Positions 1 through 6,079 of a DNA stretch of 8,364 bases are shown here, piece after piece. The position numbers were made by a program, and so were the translations under genes. The notes below the pieces were generated by a model that made no database searches, had not been told where the DNA came from, and saw nothing but the letters and a program-made list of their open reading frames with translations. Every line of letters begins with the position of its first letter. Position 1 is the first letter of the stretch. This DNA is from an uncultured Saprospiraceae bacterium (GTDB lineage: Bacteria; Bacteroidota; Bacteroidia; Chitinophagales; Saprospiraceae): the NCBI GenBank assembly GCA_937921525.1, contig CAKZUM010000061.1, positions 1 through 8,364 of the forward strand. Direction: 5' to 3'.

Positions 1-821
1 CCACCAGCAATCAAAGCAACTGTCTCTTCATCATTCATCGCCATCCGAGCGAAGGTTTCTCGAATATCTTTAGCGGCAGCTAATGGATCTGGATTACCAT
101 TAGGTCCTTCTGGATTTACATAGATTAAGCCCATCTGAACAGCAGCCAATGGATTTTCCAACTCTCTATCTCCTGTATATCTTTTATCTCCTAGCCATTC
201 TGTTTCTGTTCCCCAATAAATATCCTGTTCTGGTTCCCACACATCTTCTCGTCCGCCTCCAAATCCAAAGGTCTTGAAGCCCATAGATTCTAAAGCAACA
301 TTCCCTGTAAGAATCATCAAATCTGCCCATGAAATACTTTGTCCATATTTTTTCTTGATAGGCCAAAGTAGTAAACGAGCTTTATCTAAATTGACATTAT
401 CAGGCCAGCTATTTAATGGCGCAAAACGTTGAGTTCCTGTACTACCGCCGCCTCTTCCGTCAGCTGTTCTGTACGTACCCGCACTATGCCAAGCCATCCG
501 AATAAAGAATGGCCCATAGTGTCCATAATCCGCAGGCCACCAATCTTGAGAATCCGTCATCAATTCCGTTAGATCTTTCTTTAAGGCCTTATAATCCAAT
601 GCCTTAAACGCTTCCGCATAATTAAAGTCTTCATCCATCGGATCTGATAGCGAAGAGTGTTGTCTAAGGATATTTAGATTTAATTGATTGGGCCACCAGT
701 CTCGGTTCCTTGTGCCTTTTCCAGCACCTTTGTTTTTTGCACCATGTCCAAAAGGGCATTTTGCAGCGCCATTACCTTGATCCGCCGCATCATTACTTTG
801 AATATTTGGGTCTCTTTCCAT
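1..821 (-). CDS. katG: Catalase-peroxidase KatG, N-terminal part (cut by window edge)
   Basis: This encodes a bifunctional haem enzyme that breaks down hydrogen peroxide (catalase) and oxidises small donors (peroxidase) in the cytoplasm. Reading from the ATG at 819-821 on the minus strand gives 273 complete codons, then the window ends; the family is usually about 730 residues, so roughly the last 60 percent is missing. The distal haem pocket is clear: Arg108, Trp111 and His112 in IRMAWHSAGTYR. The three residues that form the Met-Tyr-Trp adduct specific to KatG are all present: Trp111, Tyr234 (GLIYVNPEG) and Met260 (ARMAMND), with the Tyr-Met spacing of 26 seen in mycobacterial KatG. The last residues, ALIAG, lead straight to the proximal His, expected at residue 275 just outside the window. 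There is no signal peptide. It is divergent from oxyR with 114 bp between the starts. The start is supported by a plausible -7 box upstream; no Shine-Dalgarno is seen. Family assignment is very secure. Confidence 0.97.
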   Translation of the reverse strand, partial: MERDPNIQSNDAADQGNGAAKCPFGHGAKNKGAGKGTRNRDWWPNQLNLNILRQHSSLSDPMDEDFNYAEAFKALDYKALKKDLTELMTDSQDWWPADYGHYGPFFIRMAWHSAGTYRTADGRGGGSTGTQRFAPLNSWPDNVNLDKARLLLWPIKKKYGQSISWADLMILTGNVALESMGFKTFGFGGGREDVWEPEQDIYWGTETEWLGDKRYTGDRELENPLAAVQMGLIYVNPEGPNGNPDPLAAAKDIRETFARMAMNDEETVALIAG

Positions 822-861
822 AATATAAATTAAAGGTTGATAAATTTAATTGTTGAAAGTC

Positions 862-869
862 CAAAATTA
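862..869 (-). promoter_or_regulatory. Candidate -7 box of the katG promoter
   Basis: On the minus strand this reads TAATTTTG, an exact match to the Bacteroidota -7 consensus TAnnTTTG. It lies 40 bp before the katG ATG and predicts a transcription start near 856. No TTTG-type -33 box is found at the usual spacing, which would fit a promoter that needs an activator such as OxyR. An eight-base match in A+T-rich DNA can arise by chance. Confidence 0.45.
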
Positions 870-896
870 CTCATCTAATACCATTGATAAAAACGA

Positions 897-904
897 TATA
901 TTTG
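897..904 (+). promoter_or_regulatory. Candidate -7 box of the oxyR promoter
   Basis: The sequence TATATTTG matches the Bacteroidota -7 consensus TAnnTTTG exactly and stands 31 bp before the oxyR ATG, so transcription would begin near 911. A TTG lies upstream at 884-886, but only 10 bp away, too close for a normal -33 box. The assignment rests on the motif and its position only. Confidence 0.45.
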
Positions 905-911
905 ATACCTT

Positions 912-928
912 TATTGAAAACATCAATA
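912..928. promoter_or_regulatory. Likely OxyR/LysR-type operator (T-N11-A dyad)
   Basis: TATTGA, five bases, then TCAATA forms a perfect inverted repeat that contains the T-N11-A core (T914, A926) typical of LysR-family recognition sites. It is centred about 64 bp upstream of the predicted katG transcription start, the usual place of a LysR recognition site for an activated promoter, and about 10 bp into the predicted oxyR transcript, where binding would repress oxyR itself. Between this dyad and the katG -7 box, GATA occurs three times at an exact 9-bp step (886, 895, 904), which could be the adjoining activation half-sites. The dyad is seen directly; the role is inferred from the family. 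Confidence 0.55.
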
Positions 929-935
929 CACAACC

Positions 936-1871
936 ATGACCCGTAGTCAAATAGAATATATCCTAGCATTAGAGCATCATAAAAATTTTGGAAAAGCAGC
1001 TGATGCCTGTTTCGTAACACAGTCTACCCTAAGTACCATGGTGGCAAAGTTTGAAAATCAAATAGGTTTTACCCTGTTTAATAGAAAGACAAAGCCGATC
1101 AGTTTGACTTCAAATGGAGCACAAATCATTAAATCCCTAAAAAATGTGCAGCGAGAATTTAAATTATTAGACGAACAGATCAACGAGGCCCAGGGAAAAG
1201 AACTTGGTAACATCAGTATAGCATGTATTCCAACCGTTGCTCCTTTTCTATATCCTTTATTTTTAAATGGTATCTCCGAAAAATACAAACATGTCGATTT
1301 CACCATACACGAATTTACTACAGAGCATGTTATTGAGGAGTTATTATCTGGACATATAGATATTGGAATTGTTTCTACGCCTCTAGAGCATAAAGACCTT
1401 ATTGAATATCCATTGTATCAAGAAGAATTCCTATTATATGATTGCGGTAAACAAGTAGTTAATACAACCCGAAAAGTGTCTCAAATAGATTTCGATAGGT
1501 TATGGTTATTAGAGGAAGGACATTGTTTGAGAAATCAAATTGGAAAGATATGCGAGCTAAGAACCTTGAAGAAGATCAATGGGAATCTAATTTACAATTG
1601 TGGGACGCTTTTTACCGTATTAGAAATGGTCAAAATCAATAAGGGTATCACTTTAATCCCCCAACTCGCCTTACATAAAAACAAGCACATTATAAAAGAG
1701 AATATCTACAAATTGGCAGAACCTGTGCCTAGTCGGGAGATCGGGATTGTTGTTCACAAAAATTTTGTAAAAAAAAGAATATTAAATTATTTAGTTAATA
1801 CGATTAAGGAAGTCACTATTCCCTACTTGGCTAATCAATCTAAATCACAGATTATTGTGAAGCCATTTTAA
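936..1871 (+). CDS. oxyR: Peroxide-sensing LysR-family regulator OxyR
   Basis: This is a 311-residue transcription factor, close to the usual OxyR length of about 305. The N-terminal winged helix-turn-helix covers about residues 1-60 (IEYILALEHHKNFGKAAD, then TQSTLS for the recognition helix). The LysR substrate-binding fold follows from about residue 90, opening with GNISIACIPTVAPFLYPL, much like the same stretch of E. coli OxyR. The decisive evidence is EEGHCLRNQIGKIC: Cys197 and Cys206 are nine residues apart, matching the Cys199-Cys208 pair of E. coli OxyR that forms the disulfide on contact with peroxide. ITLIPQLAL near residue 238 also matches the family. It stands divergent from katG, a standard OxyR target, across a shared control region with a LysR-type dyad, so it probably activates katG and represses itself. 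The ATG at 936 gives a full N-terminus. No Shine-Dalgarno is seen, as is common in this phylum. Confidence 0.93.
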   Translation: MTRSQIEYILALEHHKNFGKAADACFVTQSTLSTMVAKFENQIGFTLFNRKTKPISLTSNGAQIIKSLKNVQREFKLLDEQINEAQGKELGNISIACIPTVAPFLYPLFLNGISEKYKHVDFTIHEFTTEHVIEELLSGHIDIGIVSTPLEHKDLIEYPLYQEEFLLYDCGKQVVNTTRKVSQIDFDRLWLLEEGHCLRNQIGKICELRTLKKINGNLIYNCGTLFTVLEMVKINKGITLIPQLALHKNKHIIKENIYKLAEPVPSREIGIVVHKNFVKKRILNYLVNTIKEVTIPYLANQSKSQIIVKPF

Positions 1872-1973
1872 TATAAATCTTTACCCAACTTCATTGGATA
1901 GTCAAATAAATTTTCGTTCCTTGGAATCTAATATGGAAGTTGTTTCGTCAGCTATTTATTTCAAAAAGAAATC

Positions 1974-3383
1974 ATGAAAAAAACAAATTCTATTAACACG
2001 TACCAATTGAGCCGATATTTTGTGGCAATGTGCCTGGGGGTGATGCTTATTACATCTTGTCAAGACGAAAAAAAGACAATACCTCCTACAAAAATCACAA
2101 ATAATATAACTAATCTATCAGCCAAACATCTTATAGTAAGTCATATATCATCTGGTATGTTAGACACCCTACCTGCTGTAAAAGAAACGCCGTTGTTAGT
2201 TGATATAAAAAAGCCCACAATTCTAACCTTATCGGAAGGAAGAACCAATCATTATATTTATGTGGAGCCTGAGCAAGCTATTGAATTAGTAAAAATTAAT
2301 CAAAAAATCACTCCGTCTAAACCTTCCAAAGAAAATGATTATTTACAAGAATTTGATGCTCTTCACACTATAGCCAATAATGATTTTGCTATTGAAGACT
2401 TGGCCGTTAATGAAGTAGATACTTTTGTCAATAGTTTATATAAAAAATACAAAAACCTAGAAGCACTTAATCGGAAAATAGTCCAAGATCCTAGTTTGAA
2501 CGATTATTTTAAAATGGCCATTAAAAATAGATTGGCTACTGCTTTAGGCAATGAGATACTTTCTTACGATTACTTGTATGAATACCACCATAAACGAAAG
2601 CCATACAAACCTGATAACTTTTATGATGGTATTGAAATAATTCCACTCGATGAAACCTTACTCTTATTTAAGGATGGACAAGAATTTGGAGATCAACTGA
2701 ATATGAAGGGAATAAATTATAAAGACTATCCTAGTTTGGGAGCGTTTTTCTCTGCGATTTATAAAAAAATACCGACCACTTTTTCAATACCTACTATCCA
2801 ACAATTCTTCGCCTATAAAGCATTAGAAAATCAAGTATCAGTAGGAACGGGTATTGATGGGGTTGAGGAAATGGTAGCGGACTTTAAAGCTAAACAACCC
2901 AATGCCTATTTTATCAAAAAATTAGATGCACTATTAACTCCTTGGGCACTGTTGAAAAAAGGGATGCCTGCTCCTGATTTTACTGGTTTTACGCAAGATG
3001 GTAAAAAGATGCTACTGTCTGACCTGAAAGGAAAGCGGGTATATGTGGATGTATGGGCTACTTGGTGCGGGCCTTGTGTAGCGGAGATTCCTGCTCTCAA
3101 AAAGTTAGAAACTACTTTCCATCCAGCAGGGGTAGAATTTTTAAGCATCTCCATTGACGAAGAATCAGATAAACAAGTTTGGTTGGATTATATTAAAAAC
3201 CAAAATTTAGGTGGTATTCAATTATTAGCAGATGGTGCTTGGAAAGCCGATGTAATGAAAAATTATAATATTCGAGGCATCCCTCGTTTTGTGTTAATTG
3301 ATGAAACGGGTAAAATTGTGAGTGCTAATGCCCCTCGCCCTTCTAGTGAGGAAGTTAGGGCTTTGATTGAAAGTAGTTTGTAA
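1974..3383 (+). CDS. TlpA-like thioredoxin-domain lipoprotein
   Basis: This is a 469-residue predicted lipoprotein with an envelope thiol-disulfide role. The N-terminus has basic residues, a hydrophobic stretch and a lipobox, LITSC, with Cys29 as the lipidated residue; the protein should be anchored outside the cytoplasmic membrane. Residues about 30-325 form a helix-rich region of no family I recognise, with many charged residues. From about 330 (GMPAPDFTGFTQDGKKMLLSDLKGK) an AhpC/TSA-type thioredoxin fold begins. It has the active site WCGPC at 364-368 in the setting VDVWATWCGPCVAEIPAL and the cis-proline Pro437 in RGIPRFVLID. TlpA-like proteins usually reduce disulfides in exported or cytochrome c-related proteins; the substrate here is unknown. 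It begins 103 bp after oxyR in the same direction, with no clear terminator or promoter between, so co-transcription is possible but unproved. The thioredoxin domain is certain; the large N-terminal region is the open question. Confidence 0.88.
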   Translation: MKKTNSINTYQLSRYFVAMCLGVMLITSCQDEKKTIPPTKITNNITNLSAKHLIVSHISSGMLDTLPAVKETPLLVDIKKPTILTLSEGRTNHYIYVEPEQAIELVKINQKITPSKPSKENDYLQEFDALHTIANNDFAIEDLAVNEVDTFVNSLYKKYKNLEALNRKIVQDPSLNDYFKMAIKNRLATALGNEILSYDYLYEYHHKRKPYKPDNFYDGIEIIPLDETLLLFKDGQEFGDQLNMKGINYKDYPSLGAFFSAIYKKIPTTFSIPTIQQFFAYKALENQVSVGTGIDGVEEMVADFKAKQPNAYFIKKLDALLTPWALLKKGMPAPDFTGFTQDGKKMLLSDLKGKRVYVDVWATWCGPCVAEIPALKKLETTFHPAGVEFLSISIDEESDKQVWLDYIKNQNLGGIQLLADGAWKADVMKNYNIRGIPRFVLIDETGKIVSANAPRPSSEEVRALIESSL

Positions 3384-3443
3384 GAAGAAGTTAAAAGACT
3401 GCATAGTATAATCAGGCAAGTAGTCTGAAATAAACTAACGAAA

Positions 3444-3451
3444 TAGATTTG
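3444..3451 (+). promoter_or_regulatory. Candidate -7 box for the dehydrogenase gene
   Basis: TAGATTTG matches the TAnnTTTG consensus exactly and lies 103 bp before the dehydrogenase ATG. The start it predicts, near 3458, is inside the left arm of the long palindrome at 3454-3525, so most of the leader would be that hairpin. No good -33 box was found. Confidence 0.35.
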
Positions 3452-3453
3452 TA

Positions 3454-3525
3454 TTTTACCACATAGATACATAGGTCACATAGCAAGCATTCCTACTATG
3501 TGACCTATGTACCTAGGTGGTAAAA
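3454..3525. repeat. Long near-perfect palindrome (30-bp arms, 12-base loop)
   Basis: The arms at 3454-3483 and 3496-3525 are complementary at 28 of 30 positions, separated by a 12-base loop. The only mismatches fall opposite 3512 and 3516. Each arm holds three CATAG-type units (CATAG in the left arm, CTATG or its variants in the right) spaced 8-9 bp apart. No T-run follows the stem on either strand, since the T and A runs at the ends are part of the stem, so it is a poor intrinsic terminator. It lies between the thioredoxin-like gene and the dehydrogenase, ending 29 bp before the latter. It most resembles a dispersed palindromic (REP-like) element, although copies elsewhere cannot be checked here. 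Confidence 0.8.
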
Positions 3526-3535
3526 AAACCACCTA
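3514..3535 (+). promoter_or_regulatory. Small hairpin competing with the long palindrome
   Basis: TAGGTGGT (3514-3521), six A bases, then ACCACCTA (3528-3535) make a perfect 8-bp stem ending 19 bases before the dehydrogenase ATG. Its left half is also part of the right arm of the long palindrome, so the two folds exclude each other. G3516, which is a mismatch in the long palindrome, pairs correctly here. That it acts as a switch is inference only. Confidence 0.4.
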
Positions 3536-3554
3536 TTGAATTTTAAAAATAACT

Positions 3555-4349
3555 ATGTCAAAATTTAAAAATAAAACAGTCTGGATTACTGGTGCTTCTG
3601 ATGGCATTGGTAAAGAAATGGCGATCCAACTGGCGGAAAAAGGAGCTAGAATTATACTAACAGCTAGAAATAAAGAAAAGTTAGCAGCCGTACAGCAATC
3701 TTTAGCAGGGGAAGGACATGTTGTCTTTCCTATGGATTTATTAAAAACAGAAGAGATTCCTGCTGCAGCGGAGAAGCTATTAGCACAAGTGCAAAACATA
3801 GATGTACTCGTCAACAATGCGGGTATTTCTCAACGTTCTTTAACGAAGGACACTGACCTAAGCGTAGACCGAAAAATGATGGAATTGGACTTCTTTGCGG
3901 TCGTCATACTAACGAAAGCTTTATTGCCGCATATGCTCCAAAGAAAATCTGGTCAAATCGTAACCATCAGTAGTGTGGCAGGAATTGCAGGGGTGCCAAT
4001 GAGGAGTGCTTACTGTGCAGCTAAACATGCGGTGAAAGGCTTTATGGGAAGTTTGAGAGCAGAATCTTATAAAGACAATTTAGAAGTAATTGTTGTGACC
4101 CCTGGATCTATAAGAACTAATATTTCTAAAAATGCTTTAGAAGGAGATGGCAAGGCACATGGTACAACAGACCCTGCTATAGCGAATGGAATTCCTGTTG
4201 AAGATTGTGTCAAAAAAATAGTACGTGGTATGGAGCGTGGGGAACCAGAAATATTGATTGCTAATACTAAAGAACGGATGGTAGTCTTGCTAAGGCGTTT
4301 CTTCCCTAAACAATTATTTAAGGTGCTACGAAATATTAAAACTACCTAG
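3555..4349 (+). CDS. Short-chain dehydrogenase/reductase
   Basis: This is a 264-residue cytoplasmic NAD(P)(H)-dependent oxidoreductase of the classical SDR type. The cofactor-binding motif is TGASDGIG at residues 12-19, and Arg38 in LTARNKEKL at the end of the second strand suggests a preference for NADPH. NNAG is at 87-90. The catalytic residues are Ser140 (TISSVAG), Tyr153 and Lys157 (YCAAK), followed by the TPGSIRT loop at 182-188. The fourth member of the usual Asn-Ser-Tyr-Lys tetrad appears to be Asp112 (MELDFFAV) where relatives such as the DHRS7B type have Asn. The C-terminal tail (RMVVLLRRFFPKQLFKVLRN) is basic and hydrophobic and may touch the membrane, as in DHRS7-like proteins. The substrate cannot be told from the sequence. 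A convergent kinase gene lies downstream. The start at 3555 gives the normal short leader before the first strand. Confidence 0.92.
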   Translation: MSKFKNKTVWITGASDGIGKEMAIQLAEKGARIILTARNKEKLAAVQQSLAGEGHVVFPMDLLKTEEIPAAAEKLLAQVQNIDVLVNNAGISQRSLTKDTDLSVDRKMMELDFFAVVILTKALLPHMLQRKSGQIVTISSVAGIAGVPMRSAYCAAKHAVKGFMGSLRAESYKDNLEVIVVTPGSIRTNISKNALEGDGKAHGTTDPAIANGIPVEDCVKKIVRGMERGEPEILIANTKERMVVLLRRFFPKQLFKVLRNIKTT

Positions 4350-4581
4350 AGAATAAGTTATCCTTCGATTAGAATTTAGGTTTCTTTATAAGAATATTTT
4401 TTCAAAGAATAGCTGTTCTTTCTTAGATGTAGCTTTATCCAGCAACTTCCCGTTTTAACTCGACAGTTAAAACGGGAAGTTGCAGGACAAAAAGGCTAAC
4501 ATTATCGTTCTAAAACGAAAATTGCAAATACTTATGTATATACCATAGGGCACGCATGCAAGCTTGATCTTGAACTTTCTC
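4350..4581. other. Convergent intergenic gap
   Basis: This gap lies between the 3' ends of the dehydrogenase and the kinase genes. Apart from the perfect stem-loop at 4442-4483, it holds a weak inverted repeat, AAAGAA at 4404-4409 with TTCTTT at 4416-4421. No coding sequence or RNA gene is seen, and no classic terminator with a T-run is found for either gene. Confidence 0.7.
4442..4483. terminator. Perfect 19-bp stem-loop between convergent genes
   Basis: The arms at 4442-4460 and 4465-4483 are perfectly complementary over 19 bp around the four-base loop CGAC. After one A-A mismatch the pairing continues for three more pairs (4438-4440 with 4485-4487). Lying between two converging genes, it could stop transcription from both sides and protect both 3' ends. 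Neither side has the T-run of an intrinsic terminator, so it may instead be a dispersed palindromic repeat that doubles as a 3' barrier. Confidence 0.5.
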
Positions 4582-5634
4582 CTAATCCAACTCTAATTTT
4601 AAATCTACAGAATACACGTTAGGTTGATCTTCAATACTTAAGGTATAATGATCTGGATAAAGAATATTTAATCGACGACGGACATTCACCAAACCAATAC
4701 CTCCACTTCTTGGATGTTCTGGTAATGGCACAGAATCTGGTTTACTATTTTCGATATGAAAAATAATATCATTGTCCTCAATGAACAAGACAATGTGTAC
4801 GAACCCTTTAGATATGGTATGATTCAAACCATGCTTGAAGCTATTTTCTAAAAATGGAATAAAAAGTAAGGGCGCAATTGTTTGTTGCTTAACCTCTCCT
4901 TGTACCTCAAAATGTATTTCCACATCCTTACCTTGCCTTAAGGCTTCTAGATCTAAGTAATTTTTAACATAGTTCACTTCCTTTTCTAAGGTTACCTTTT
5001 TTTCATTACACTCATATAGCATATAACGCATCATTTCAGATAACTTAACCACTATCTCTGGTGCCTTGTCTGATTTTTTAAGTGTTAAGGCATATAGATT
5101 ATTTAAGGTATTAAAAAGGAAATGTGGATTGATTTGTGATTTTAAAAAACGAAGCTCCGATTGCATAGTCTGCTTTTCCAAAATAGACCGCTCTCGCTGG
5201 TGCAATAACCAATCTGAGATAATCTTTACGATGGTAGAAGCACCAGCGACAAAGAAATTAATTAGAAAATAGGAATGATGATTTCGAGTTAAAAAGAACT
5301 GATAGTCTGGATAGTTCGTATATTTAAAATAAGAAATAATATTTCCGATTGGCGTTATTATGAGTACCGATAAGATTAGTAATCCGAAGTAAGTAAAAAC
5401 CCTATCCTTAGTCAGGTAGCTTGGGATCAGATACAATTGGTTGTAATACACTAATCCTACCCAAATAGTGATTTTAAGGATATTATTAGAGAAATGGAAG
5501 AAAAAGCTATGATTGTATTGTTCAAAAACCAATAAGATTAGCAACGCAAATAGCCAGAACAAAGAGTGACTAATCACTTTTTGAGAAAAGAACTGTTGCA
5601 ATTTTTTTCTATGTTCTCTTCTTGCTAAAGTCAT
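4582..5634 (-). CDS. LytS/YehU-family sensor histidine kinase
   Basis: This is a 350-residue membrane sensor kinase. Four hydrophobic segments are visible at about residues 21-37, 51-70, 80-103 and 121-144. A charged, probably coiled-coil linker follows (146-166, QRERSILEKQTMQSEL). The His_kinase domain starts with LKSQINPHFLFNTLNNLY, with the phosphoacceptor His171. The ATP-binding part shows the N-box PFLENSFKHGL (Asn264) and the glycine box GGIGLVNVRRRL (311-322), all typical of kinases paired with LytTR-type response regulators. The short N-terminal part has no recognisable ligand-binding domain. Such kinases usually sit next to their LytTR regulator, often overlapping it; here the downstream side is a convergent dehydrogenase and the upstream side is 1.2 kb without a gene, so its partner must be elsewhere. 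The ATG at 5632-5634 is the most upstream start in frame that I can support. The family is certain; the signal is unknown. Confidence 0.93.
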   Translation of the reverse strand: MTLARREHRKKLQQFFSQKVISHSLFWLFALLILLVFEQYNHSFFFHFSNNILKITIWVGLVYYNQLYLIPSYLTKDRVFTYFGLLILSVLIITPIGNIISYFKYTNYPDYQFFLTRNHHSYFLINFFVAGASTIVKIISDWLLHQRERSILEKQTMQSELRFLKSQINPHFLFNTLNNLYALTLKKSDKAPEIVVKLSEMMRYMLYECNEKKVTLEKEVNYVKNYLDLEALRQGKDVEIHFEVQGEVKQQTIAPLLFIPFLENSFKHGLNHTISKGFVHIVLFIEDNDIIFHIENSKPDSVPLPEHPRSGGIGLVNVRRRLNILYPDHYTLSIEDQPNVYSVDLKLELD

Positions 5635-5680
5635 ATCCTGAGCTAGTTTTAATTTCTAAAAAATCTTTCGAGATATTTAT

Positions 5681-5690
5681 TAGACTTGTT
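5681..5690 (+). repeat. 10-mer repeat TAGACTTGTT, copy 1
   Basis: This is the first of four exact copies of TAGACTTGTT. It lies 46 bp upstream of the kinase start. Extended by CA it forms a 12-base inverted pair with copy 2, and together the two bracket the long palindrome. Confidence 0.7.
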
Positions 5691-5691
5691 C

Positions 5692-5834
5692 ATAAATTTT
5701 CTACCGTACACTTTTTAATTTTTATAAGAAATACTGTTTTTGGAACAGATCGTCGAGGTTTGTAACCTCGACGATCCTGTAGTTTTTTATAGTATTTGCC
5801 AAAGAACCTAAAAAGTGTACGGTAGAGAATTCAT
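5692..5834. repeat. 143-bp imperfect palindrome (MITE- or REP-like element)
   Basis: Three paired blocks share nearly the same centre, so the whole segment can fold into one long hairpin. The outer block, 5692-5716 with 5810-5834, is 25 positions with one mismatch and one G-U pair. The middle block is AAATACT at 5729-5735 with AGTATTT at 5791-5797. The inner block, 5748-5760 with 5764-5776, is a perfect 13-bp stem on a TGT loop and is richer in G+C. Just outside, copies 1 and 2 of TAGACTTGTT form an outer inverted repeat, with about 20 extra bases on the right side. There is no transposase or coding sequence, so it would be a non-autonomous element. No clear target-site duplication was found. 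It begins 57 bp upstream of the kinase gene and probably carries or disturbs that promoter. Confidence 0.75.
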
Positions 5835-5856
5835 AAATACCAACTTGTTATTTGTG

Positions 5857-5866
5857 AACAAGTCTA
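5857..5866 (-). repeat. 10-mer repeat TAGACTTGTT, copy 2
   Basis: This is an exact copy on the minus strand. With copy 1 it forms terminal inverted repeats of 12 bases (5681-5692 with 5855-5866) around the 143-bp palindrome. Confidence 0.7.
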
Positions 5867-5926
5867 TTGTATTCGTAACAACGAAATAATAAAATCCTTT
5901 AAATCTGTTTATTGGAATAGACGCTA

Positions 5927-5936
5927 AACAAGTCTA
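5927..5936 (-). repeat. 10-mer repeat TAGACTTGTT, copy 3
   Basis: This is an exact minus-strand copy. TAGAC at 5918-5922 also forms a small inverted repeat with its end (GTCTA at 5932-5936). It points away from copy 4. Confidence 0.65.
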
Positions 5937-6069
5937 AATAGTTGTAGATAAAGAAGATTATAGATGAATGAACCTTTCTAATAGACTAACGCAATAGAAC
6001 ATAGACTTCCCTTTCTAATTCCTATATGACCTGTTGTAAAAAGAGCCAATATTTTGAATAAATATTAAA

Positions 6070-6079
6070 TAGACTTGTT
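6070..6079 (+). repeat. 10-mer repeat TAGACTTGTT, copy 4
   Basis: This is an exact plus-strand copy followed directly by the G+C-richer patch GACGATAGCTGATGAGACG. No inverted partner is seen to its right in the window. Confidence 0.65.

Noticed and set aside
184..366. Minus-strand reading frame of 60 codons within the katG region
   Set aside because: It is in another frame of katG, whose own frame is open from 821 to the window edge with all expected motifs.
4553..4567. GCATGCAAGCTTG resembles a cloning-vector polylinker (SphI and HindIII sites)
   Set aside because: The match is only about 13 bases and the flanks do not resemble vector sequence; chance is the better explanation.
5692..5834. 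The long palindrome as an integron attC site
   Set aside because: The paired core sites of attC (RYYYAAC and GTTRRRY) are not seen at the ends, and no integrase or cassette genes are present.
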